DNA from: JBILVQ01 sp044370375
Lineage (GTDB): Bacteria; Bacteroidota; Bacteroidia; UBA4408
Assembly: GCA_044370375.1 (NCBI GenBank)
Contig: JBILVQ010000221.1
Coordinates: forward strand, 1 to 5,119
Length of the DNA: 5,119 bases
Direction: 5' to 3'
The notes under the pieces are model-generated. The model was given only the letters and a program-made list of their open reading frames with translations, was not told where the DNA came from and ran no database searches. Position 1 is the stretch's first letter. Every line of letters begins with the position of its first letter. Positions 1 to 4,889 of the stretch are shown one piece after another. Position numbers and translations under genes: made by a program.

Positions 1-95
1 TTTTGCCGCCTAAATGAATTTTTTGCCAATGTCTCCTGCCCTTTATTTAAAACAAGAAAAGTATTTTATTCAACCCAAGGGGTTATTTTAGAAAC

Positions 96-566
96 ATGGC
101 TTCTTATGAATTGATAAAAGCTTCAGGCAGGATTTTGGTTAATCGAAACCTTGAACCCGCCTTTGATTTTTTTGCCAATCCGGCCAATGACCCTTTGTGG
201 CGGAAAGAAATTAACCGAAGTATTTTGTTGGGAACGCTAGAAAGGGGAGCACGCGTTGAAGCCTTTTCTTATCTTTCCAAAAGGGCTCCCAATCATTTGC
301 AGGAACTAGTTTGTGTAGCATTTCAAGATAAATCTTTGGCCGTCTTTGAAACCCCTGATAACGCCCCGTTTTACCTAAGGAGTGAGCGTGAGGTCCGAAA
401 AATTGATGATACAACGACTGAGCTATTGTATTCCATTCAATTTAGTCTGAACATAGTAAGTTTTGCACTTGGCTTTGCCTTGCCCAAATTTATTGTATCG
501 ATAAAGACCAATAGCGACTTAAGAAAATATTTGAAGCAATTAAAGGTACATCTGGAAAAACCCTGA
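96..566 (+). CDS. SRPBCC-fold (polyketide cyclase/dehydrase-like) small protein
   Basis: The protein has 156 residues, a usual length for a single-domain SRPBCC (START/Bet v1-like) protein. This fold makes a helix-grip cavity that binds hydrophobic ligands; the ligand and reaction here cannot be told. Visible signs are an N-terminal strand with VNRNLEPAFDFFANPANDPLW at about residues 15-35, the typical 'x-x-A-F-D-F-x-A-x-P-x-N-x-P-x-W' opening of the family. Alternating strands follow through about residue 118, then a C-terminal amphipathic helix (about 128-153, LPKFIVSIKTNSDLRKYLKQL). No signal peptide is seen, so it is probably cytoplasmic. ATG 96 is preceded by an A-rich leader, and a small inverted repeat (AACCC 72-76, GGGTT 80-84) lies just upstream. 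The box TATTTTAG at 84-91 is only an imperfect -7 element. The gene seems to stand alone. The family call is fairly safe; the function is unknown. Confidence 0.75.
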   Translation: MASYELIKASGRILVNRNLEPAFDFFANPANDPLWRKEINRSILLGTLERGARVEAFSYLSKRAPNHLQELVCVAFQDKSLAVFETPDNAPFYLRSEREVRKIDDTTTELLYSIQFSLNIVSFALGFALPKFIVSIKTNSDLRKYLKQLKVHLEKP

Positions 567-761
567 GGTGTAAAGGAAAACGAAACCTTGTCCTTTGCTT
601 GAAGTGGGTTTAATCTGCAATCATTTAACACTTTCACGGAAAAGATCTTGACGTTAGGTAGGAATTGATTAGAAGTTTTTGATGAAGAATTAGAGAATTT
701 TCGATAGAAGATTGGTTTAATGCTTGCAATTGTTATTTAAGGATATTCAATAAGAAATTAC

Positions 762-805
762 CCATCGATATTTTTTCATTTTTGTGTTTTTTTTCTTCTC
801 GATGG
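762..805. repeat. 7-bp inverted repeat flanking a T-rich tract
   Basis: CCATCGA at 762-768 is the exact reverse complement of TCGATGG at 799-805. The 30 bases between are nearly all T with a few C, G and A. It could be a protein-binding site, or a hairpin with a large unstructured loop if transcribed. It lies 69 or more bases upstream of the likely start of the FrnE-like gene. The arms are short enough that chance cannot be excluded. Confidence 0.35.
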
Positions 806-836
806 TTAAAACAAAGCGGATACAGAAAGTAATTTT

Positions 837-844
837 TAACTTTG
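837..844 (+). promoter_or_regulatory. Candidate Bacteroidota -7 box for the FrnE-like lipoprotein gene
   Basis: TAACTTTG fits the Bacteroidota -7 consensus TAnnTTTG exactly. Transcription would start around 850, giving a leader of roughly 23 bases to ATG 874 and excluding translation from the upstream GTG 784 and ATG 802. No TTG is visible at the expected -33 spacing, so this rests on the -7 box and its position alone. Confidence 0.45.
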
Positions 845-873
845 TGATGTGTTTGAGTAAAAGCAAAACCAAA

Positions 874-1641
874 ATGCATCTTCCTCGCCCTCTCGTTGTT
901 TTTTTAACAGGCATTGGTCTGTTTGCTCTAAGCGCCTGTAGCCTTAATGAACATGGCAGCGCAGAGGCAAAAGCTCAGGTGCCGGTTGAAAAAATTAAAA
1001 CCATGGAAAAGAAAATCAAAGTTGAAATCTGGAGTGATATCATGTGTCCCTTTTGTTACATCGGCAAAAGAAATTTTGAAGCAGCCATGAAGCAATACGG
1101 TGATAGTGCTCAATTCGAAATTGTTTGGAAGAGCTATCAGCTGGATCCGGACATTGTACAAGATAGCAGCAAAGCCGTTTCTGTTTACCAATACCTTGCC
1201 GACCGTAAGGGAATTCCTTATGAACAATCAGTGAAAATGCACGATTATGTGGTGCAAATGGCCAAGGAAGCCGGATTGGAATATCATTTCGAAAAGGCCA
1301 TTGTTGCCAATTCCATGAATGCCCATCGGCTCATTCAAAAAGCCAAGGAAAAAGGCTTGGGTGATGAAATGGAAGAAGTACTCTTCAAAGCCTATTTCAT
1401 GGAAGGAAAGGATTGTGGTAACAAAGCTGTGCTAGGGGAAATGGGGAAAGCAATTGGCATGAGTACTGCCGACATAGAAGAAGCTTTTAGTAAAGATGAA
1501 TACGCTTACCGCGTGAAGCAGGACATTCAAGAAGGTGAAGCCAAAGGTTTACAAGGGGTTCCTTTTTTTGTTTTCAATAATCAGCAGGTTGTTTCAGGGG
1601 CCCAACCCCCGCAGGTGTTTTTGGCAGCCATGCGCAAGTAG
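874..1641 (+). CDS. FrnE/DsbA-family thioredoxin-fold oxidoreductase, predicted lipoprotein
   Basis: From ATG 874 the protein has 255 residues. Residues 1-21 form a lipoprotein signal peptide with lipobox LSAC, so Cys22 would be lipidated and the protein membrane-anchored outside the cytoplasm. A short A/E/K-rich linker (23-43) leads to the DsbA-like domain. This begins KIKVEIWSDIMCPFCYIGK with redox motif CPFC (Cys58, Cys61), has a helical insertion (about 100-215, including NAHRLI near 149), and ends with GVPFF, where Pro230 is the expected cis-proline, followed by GAQPP. This is the FrnE subfamily of DSBA oxidoreductases, which act in thiol-disulfide exchange; the substrate is unknown. Start choice: the frame is open back to GTG 784, but ATG 874 gives the clean signal peptide, has an A-rich leader, and lies just downstream of a -7 box. 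A second possible start, ATG 1003 (Met44), would give a cytoplasmic-type protein. Only one extra cysteine is present (Cys181). Confidence 0.88.
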   Translation: MHLPRPLVVFLTGIGLFALSACSLNEHGSAEAKAQVPVEKIKTMEKKIKVEIWSDIMCPFCYIGKRNFEAAMKQYGDSAQFEIVWKSYQLDPDIVQDSSKAVSVYQYLADRKGIPYEQSVKMHDYVVQMAKEAGLEYHFEKAIVANSMNAHRLIQKAKEKGLGDEMEEVLFKAYFMEGKDCGNKAVLGEMGKAIGMSTADIEEAFSKDEYAYRVKQDIQEGEAKGLQGVPFFVFNNQQVVSGAQPPQVFLAAMRK

Positions 1642-1684
1642 TCATAACATTCCTAATTATTCGATAAAAGATTGCGCTAAAAAT

Positions 1685-1701
1685 TTAGTACAATGTACTA
1701 A
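1685..1701. repeat. Short perfect inverted repeat downstream of the FrnE-like gene
   Basis: TTAGTAC (1685-1691) and GTACTAA (1695-1701) are perfect reverse complements separated by AAT. The hairpin is AT-rich, lies 43 bases after the stop codon, and has no clear T-run behind it. It may help 3'-end formation or be a binding site; neither can be shown from the sequence. Confidence 0.35.
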
Positions 1702-1723
1702 TTGTTTGCAGGCTTGCGTTAGT

Positions 1724-1837
1724 GATTGCAGCGGAAATCCTTTAAAATAACAAAGTTTACTTTGTATTTTAAAGATTGCAGCGGAAAGCACGACCCGCCC
1801 TTTCTGTGCCGGAAGGATTTGTAAGGGTCAAGGATTT
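1724..1837. repeat. Compact intergenic repeat element: direct repeats around a hairpin
   Basis: GATTGCAGCGGAAA occurs twice exactly, at 1724-1737 and 1774-1787. Between the copies is a long AT-rich hairpin: 1741-1756 pairs with 1759-1773 over 15 base pairs with one bulged A and a TT loop. Further complementary segments follow. AAATCCTT (1735-1742) is the reverse complement of AAGGATTT, which itself occurs twice (1813-1820 and 1830-1837). GACCC (1792-1796) pairs with GGGTC (1825-1829), and CCCGCC (1794-1799) with GGCGGG (1864-1869). A partial third copy, AAAGATTGC, lies at 1667-1675. The element sits between two convergent genes, where it could form the 3' ends of both transcripts. From memory, similar 'GCAGCGGAAA...GCACGACCC' elements recur between genes in Bacteroidota genomes; I could not verify that. 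No protein is proposed here. Confidence 0.65.
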
Positions 1838-1887
1838 TTTTTAGAAACTTATTGAAACTGCAAGGCGGGGAACGCCCTAAAAATAAA

Positions 1888-2496
1888 TTATCCGTTCAGT
1901 GCAACTACTTTGTTTACCTCCGGTACCATGCGGGTGAGCAATCCTTCGATACCGGCTTTTAGGGTCATGGTGCTGGATGGACAACCGCTGCAGGAGCCTT
2001 GCAGCACAACGGTTACTACTCCATCGTTGAAAGAATGAAAGGTGATAGCACCTCCATCGCCCTGAACGGCTGGTCGAATATATTCATCGAGTATACTGAT
2101 GATTTGCCGATCGAGTTCTGTTAAGTTGGCAGGATCAATGCCCGGTGCAGTAACTTGTGTGCCTGCATGTGCAGCTCCGGGTTCCGGTTTTTCGGCCAGC
2201 ACTTTACCACCCTCTTCCATGAAGCTTTTGATAAAGGCGCGAATCATGCCCTGAACCTCTTCCCATTCTACTTGTTCGCTTTTTTGAATGGTTACAAAGT
2301 TACCCGAGATAAAAACTGCTTTTACGAAAGAGAATCGGAATATTTCTTGGGCCAGCGGACTGTCTTTGGTTTGCGCAGCGGAGGTATATTCCAGTTGGTT
2401 ATTGGGAATTAACACTTTGTTGGCAACAAATTTCATTGAAGCCGGATTAGGGGTGGCTTCTGCATAAATGATCCAGGGTGCTGCTACGCTTTCCAT
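1888..2496 (-). CDS. Nfu-type iron-sulfur cluster scaffold/carrier (NifU C-terminal domain protein)
   Basis: From ATG 2496 the protein has 202 residues and two domains. Residues about 8-95 are an Nfu N-terminal domain (opening IIYAEATPNPASMKFV, with EIFRFSFVKAVFISGNFVTI further on). After a Pro/Ala/Gly-rich linker (about 102-122) comes the NifU-like C-terminal domain (about 125-195), with RPAVQGDGGAI and the cluster-binding motif GSCSGCPSS (Cys169, Cys172). Nfu proteins bind a [4Fe-4S] cluster across a dimer using this CxxC pair and hand it to client enzymes in the cytoplasm. The frame is open to TTG 2517, but that codon lies inside the likely -7 promoter box (2515-2522), while ATG 2496 has an A10 run just upstream on the coding strand, as expected for a Bacteroidota start. 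It is transcribed away from nadB; NadA, the partner enzyme of NadB, is a [4Fe-4S] protein, so a link is plausible but unproven. It is convergent with the FrnE-like gene. Confidence 0.92.
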   Translation of the reverse strand: MESVAAPWIIYAEATPNPASMKFVANKVLIPNNQLEYTSAAQTKDSPLAQEIFRFSFVKAVFISGNFVTIQKSEQVEWEEVQGMIRAFIKSFMEEGGKVLAEKPEPGAAHAGTQVTAPGIDPANLTELDRQIISILDEYIRPAVQGDGGAITFHSFNDGVVTVVLQGSCSGCPSSTMTLKAGIEGLLTRMVPEVNKVVALNG

Positions 2497-2514
2497 ATTT
2501 TTTTTTTCAGGGAA

Positions 2515-2522
2515 CAAAGATA
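2515..2522 (-). promoter_or_regulatory. Candidate -7 box for the Nfu gene
   Basis: On the minus strand this reads TATCTTTG, an exact match to the Bacteroidota -7 consensus TAnnTTTG. It predicts transcription starting near 2509 and a short leader of about 12 bases to ATG 2496. No TTG is found at the usual -33 distance. Its upstream half overlaps the candidate nadB promoter on the opposite strand. Confidence 0.55.
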
Positions 2523-2546
2523 GGAAGCCTTTGTTGATGATTGTTG

Positions 2547-2554
2547 TATTTTTG
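2547..2554 (+). promoter_or_regulatory. Candidate -7 box for nadB
   Basis: TATTTTTG matches TAnnTTTG exactly and would give a leader of about 57 bases before ATG 2618. TTG triplets occur at 2531-2536, but 11-13 bases upstream is closer than the usual -33 spacing. The T-rich context makes a chance match possible. Confidence 0.4.
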
Positions 2555-2617
2555 TGTTATTTGCTGCTGATTTGCTTGGAACTTGAACATGGGCAGATTT
2601 ATGAATGTTAAAATGGG

Positions 2618-4189
2618 ATGAAAAGAGTTGATTTTTTAATCATTGGTTCGGGCATTGCCGGTTTGAGTTATGCGCTGAAAGTGGCGCCCTTTGGTAAGGT
2701 AATGATGATTACAAAGGCCAATGCCGATGAATCGAATACAAAGTATGCCCAGGGCGGTATTGCGGCTGTAATGTATGAACCCGATTCTTATGCCAAGCAT
2801 GTTCAGGATACGCTGATTTGTGGAGATGGTCTTTGCAACCGTGAGGTAGTGGAAATGGTGATCAGAAAATCTACCGAAAGGGTGCATGAGTTGATCAATT
2901 GGGGGACTGATTTCGACAAGACAAATTCGGGTGCTTATGATTTGGCCAAGGAGGGTGGACATTCTGAAAGCCGCATTCTGCATCACAAAGACCGCACCGG
3001 TTATGAGATTGAAAGGGCCCTTTTGGAGCAGGTACATGCCCATCAGAACATTGAAATTTACGATCATTATTATGCACTCGACATCATTACCCAGCACCAT
3101 ATGGGTGTTTGGGTGAATAGTCAGACGCCCGGCATTGAATGTTACGGAGCCTATGTATTGAACCTAAAAACACTGGCGGTTGAAACGGTTTTGTCGCGCA
3201 TTACCTTGATGGCCACGGGTGGTGCCGGTCATATTTACGAGTCTACCACCAATCCAACCATTGCTTCGGGCGATGGTATTGCCATGGTTTACCGGGCAAA
3301 GGGTGTGGTTGAAAACATGGAATTTATACAGTTCCATCCTACAGCCTTGTACAACCCCGGTGAGAAGCCTGCCTTTTTGATTTCTGAAGCGGTGCGTGGT
3401 TTTGGTGCTGTTTTAAAAACCAGGGATGGCAAGGAGTTTATGCATAAATATGACGAGCGCAAATCCTTGGCTCCGCGCGATATTGTGGCCCGAGCCATTG
3501 ACCATGAGTTAAAAACCAGGGGCGATGAGCATGTTTATTTGGATTGTACAGCCCTCGACCCTAAAGCCTTTGAGGATCATTTTCCCAATATTTTTCAAAA
3601 ATGTTTGTCATTGGGCATCAATCCCCACACGGATTTTATACCGGTTGTGCCTTCTGCGCATTACCTCTGTGGAGGAATCAAGGTAGATAAGCGGGGCAGA
3701 AGCAGCATCAGGAATTTATTTGCTGCCGGTGAATGTTCTTCGACCGGTTTGCATGGAGCTAATCGTTTGGCTTCTAATTCTTTATTAGAGGCATTGGTGT
3801 ATGCACATGAGGCGGCAGAGCAGGCAGTGGCCGACCTGCACAAAGTGGTTTACATGGAGGGAATTCCGGAATGGAATGCCGAAGGAACCAATAGTCCGGA
3901 GGAAATGGTTTTAATTACGCAGAGTTTGAAGGAGTTACAGGCTATTATGTCGAATTATGTGGGCATTGTGCGGTCGAATTTGCGTTTGCAGCGCGCTTTT
4001 GACCGTTTGTTAATTTTACATAAGGAAACCGAAAGTCTTTACGAGCGAATAACGGTGTCGAAGGAGCTGTGTGAGCTCAGAAATCTCATAAAAGTGGGCT
4101 ATATTGTGATAAAACATGCCCGGGCCAGGAAGGAAAGCAGGGGATTGCATTTTAACTTGGATACCCCCAAAACGGATGCAATTGGGTGA
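2618..4189 (+). CDS. nadB: L-aspartate oxidase
   Basis: This 523-residue flavoprotein is full length for the family. It oxidises L-aspartate to iminoaspartate with FAD, the first step of de novo NAD synthesis; NadA then makes quinolinate. It belongs to the succinate dehydrogenase/fumarate reductase flavoprotein family. The FAD dinucleotide-binding motif GSGIAGLSYAL is at residues 10-20. Other family blocks are YAQGGIAAV (43-51), KEGGHSESRILHHKDRTG (111-128), GGAGHIYESTTNP (201-213), EFIQFHPTALY (235-245), PRDIVARAIDHE (286-297), PSAHYLCGGIKVD (345-357) and FAAGECSSTGLHGANRLASNSLLEAL (368-393). By motif alignment the Escherichia coli active-site residues Glu121, His244, Arg290, His351 and Arg386 correspond to Glu112, His240, Arg287, His348 and Arg383, so it should be active. 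A C-terminal helical domain (about 430-510) is present. The nadA and nadC genes are not in the window. No terminator is seen after the stop, so read-through into the bactofilin gene is possible. Confidence 0.97.
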   Translation: MKRVDFLIIGSGIAGLSYALKVAPFGKVMMITKANADESNTKYAQGGIAAVMYEPDSYAKHVQDTLICGDGLCNREVVEMVIRKSTERVHELINWGTDFDKTNSGAYDLAKEGGHSESRILHHKDRTGYEIERALLEQVHAHQNIEIYDHYYALDIITQHHMGVWVNSQTPGIECYGAYVLNLKTLAVETVLSRITLMATGGAGHIYESTTNPTIASGDGIAMVYRAKGVVENMEFIQFHPTALYNPGEKPAFLISEAVRGFGAVLKTRDGKEFMHKYDERKSLAPRDIVARAIDHELKTRGDEHVYLDCTALDPKAFEDHFPNIFQKCLSLGINPHTDFIPVVPSAHYLCGGIKVDKRGRSSIRNLFAAGECSSTGLHGANRLASNSLLEALVYAHEAAEQAVADLHKVVYMEGIPEWNAEGTNSPEEMVLITQSLKELQAIMSNYVGIVRSNLRLQRAFDRLLILHKETESLYERITVSKELCELRNLIKVGYIVIKHARARKESRGLHFNLDTPKTDAIG

Positions 4190-4213
4190 TTGTCAGAAAG
4201 TTTTTTAATTTTG
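4182..4213 (+). promoter_or_regulatory. Promoter for the bactofilin-atpZ genes
   Basis: TTG at 4182-4184 (-33) and TAATTTTG at 4206-4213 (-7, exact match to TAnnTTTG) are 21 bases apart, within the usual Bacteroidota spacing. The -33 element lies inside the last codons of nadB. The predicted start of transcription, about 4220, gives a leader of some 18 bases to ATG 4238. This is the best-formed promoter in the window. Confidence 0.65.
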
Positions 4214-4237
4214 TAGCTCACCTTTTAACAGGAAGAT

Positions 4238-4666
4238 ATGTTTAACAACAAAAAGAACACCTCCTTTATGACAAAAAATCAGGAAGCTGAATCGGGATCC
4301 ATCAATTTGATTGGTGCAGGAACCGTGATTAATGGAGAAATAAAAGCAAATGGTGACATTCGTATCGATGGAAGTTTAACCGGTTCGGTGGTTTCAAAAG
4401 GAAAAGTGGTGCTTGGTCCTACCGGTTTTGTAGATGGCGAAATTGTTTGTCAAAGTGCCGATGTTTCGGGCAAAATAACCGGCAATATTACTGTAGCCGA
4501 ATTGCTTACTCTTAAGCAAACGGCCAATTTAAAAGGCGAAATCAATACGAATAAATTATCGATTGAGCCCGGGGCAAATTTCTCCGGAAATTGCAGCATG
4601 GGTGGGGTTGTGAAAGACCTTCAGCATGCAGAATCAAGAGACAAAAAATCCGAAAAAACAGCCTAA
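4238..4666 (+). CDS. Bactofilin (polymer-forming cytoskeletal protein)
   Basis: This 142-residue protein has a bactofilin core at about 21-120, made of short repeating strands that wind into a right-handed beta-helix. The signature is clear: INLIGAGTVINGEIKANGDIRIDGSLTGSV (22-51), then SKGKVVLGPTGFVDGEIVCQSADVSGKITGNI and ELLTLKQTANLKGEI. Bactofilins polymerise without nucleotide and act at the inner face of the membrane in shape, wall synthesis or protein localisation. The tails are short and polar: about 20 residues at the N-terminus and a charged Lys/Glu/Asp-rich C-terminus (123-142). ATG 4238 has AGGAAG just upstream (4230-4235); ATG 4268 (Met11) is an alternative start that would not affect the core. 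The 3' end overlaps atpZ by 41 bases, which suggests joint expression and translational coupling. Its job beside ATP synthase genes is unknown. Confidence 0.93.
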   Translation: MFNNKKNTSFMTKNQEAESGSINLIGAGTVINGEIKANGDIRIDGSLTGSVVSKGKVVLGPTGFVDGEIVCQSADVSGKITGNITVAELLTLKQTANLKGEINTNKLSIEPGANFSGNCSMGGVVKDLQHAESRDKKSEKTA

Positions 4667-4862
4667 AGCCAACGAATTACTCAGGTATTCGGGCATGGGA
4701 CTCCAAATGGCGGCCATTATGCTTTTGGGTGCCTGGGGTGGTTCTAAGTTGGATGAACTTTGGGACATTAAGAAAAATTTATTGACCGCTTTAGGGACAG
4801 TTTTGGGCGTTGTTGTTGCACTTTATACGGTGATAAAAGATTTGATGAAGAAAAGGGAATAG
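4626..4862 (+). CDS. atpZ: AtpZ/AtpI-family two-helix membrane protein
   Basis: The protein has 78 residues. A basic, polar N-terminus (1-19) precedes two hydrophobic segments, about 21-38 (YSGMGLQMAAIMLLGAWGG) and about 52-70 (LLTALGTVLGVVVALYTVI), joined by a short charged loop with the family-typical GGSKLDELW; a basic KDLMKKRE tail follows. This is the AtpZ/AtpI hairpin type, encoded next to F-type ATP synthase genes and proposed to help assemble the rotor ring or move Mg2+/Ca2+; the exact role is unsettled. ATG 4626 lies inside the bactofilin gene in another frame; the next Met (4695) would cut into the first helix, so the overlap is probably real. The stop codon at 4860-4862 runs into the following hairpin. 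The symbol rests on family resemblance and expected context; no ATP synthase subunit gene is itself visible. Confidence 0.82.
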   Translation: MQNQETKNPKKQPKANELLRYSGMGLQMAAIMLLGAWGGSKLDELWDIKKNLLTALGTVLGVVVALYTVIKDLMKKRE

Positions 4863-4884
4863 CCTGCTTTGGCGGGCTTTTTTT
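4861..4884 (+). terminator. Intrinsic terminator-like hairpin on the atpZ stop codon
   Basis: AGCCTGC (4861-4867) pairs with GCGGGCT (4872-4878) over 7 base pairs (one G-T) with a TTTG loop, directly followed by a T-run through 4884. This is a textbook intrinsic terminator. It shares two bases with the atpZ stop codon and ends 5 bases before the next start codon, so it would work as a terminator or an attenuator within the cluster. Confidence 0.75.
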
Positions 4885-4889
4885 ATGCC

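Larger units (their letters stand above)
567..873. other. Intergenic region without a convincing gene
   Basis: This stretch separates the SRPBCC gene from the FrnE-like lipoprotein gene. I see no credible coding frame: the reading frame of the downstream gene is open back to GTG 784, but it translates to a run of phenylalanines and basic residues with no family resemblance. A weak complementary pair (AAAGGA 572-577 and TCCTTT 591-596, 13-base loop, no T-run) follows the first gene and is a poor terminator candidate. Near the right end lies a T-rich, pyrimidine-dominated tract flanked by an inverted repeat, and then a promoter-like box; both are listed separately. Confidence 0.7.

Noticed and set aside
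572..596. AAAGGA/TCCTTT hairpin as terminator of the SRPBCC gene
   Set aside because: A 6-bp stem with a 13-base loop and no T-run behind it is too weak to call.
784..873. N-terminal extension of the FrnE-like gene from GTG 784 (or ATG 802 or 847)
   Set aside because: It would place basic, non-conserved residues ahead of a clean lipoprotein signal peptide and would run across the T-rich tract and the candidate -7 box. ATG 874 is the better start.
1535..1750. Open frame of 71 codons with a cysteine-rich C-terminus (DCAKNLVQCTNCLQACVSDC)
   Set aside because: Its first half overlaps the conserved end of the FrnE-like gene in another frame, and its last part is simply the translated repeat element. 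It shows no family resemblance, and the cysteines come from the TGCA/TGT-rich repeat sequence.
2155..2412. Open frame of 85 codons antisense to the Nfu gene
   Set aside because: It is a shadow of a well-conserved gene on the other strand, with no recognisable domain or start signal.
2497..2517. Upstream TTG 2517 start for the Nfu gene
   Set aside because: The codon falls inside an exact -7 promoter box, and the extra residues include lysines read from the A-rich leader. ATG 2496 fits family N-termini better.
2586..2609. AACAT (2586-2590) and ATGTT (2605-2609) as an operator for a NAD-responsive repressor upstream of nadB
   Set aside because: The 5-base arms with a 14-base gap are easily due to chance, and they do not resemble an NAD-regulator site that I can name with confidence.
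2636..3100. Open frame of 154 codons antisense to nadB
   Set aside because: It lies entirely over the conserved FAD-binding part of nadB and reads as the complement of that coding sequence, with no family features.
4591..4785. Open frame overlapping the bactofilin and atpZ genes in a third frame
   Set aside because: Both neighbouring frames encode recognisable proteins over the same bases; this one has no hydrophobic or family pattern of its own.
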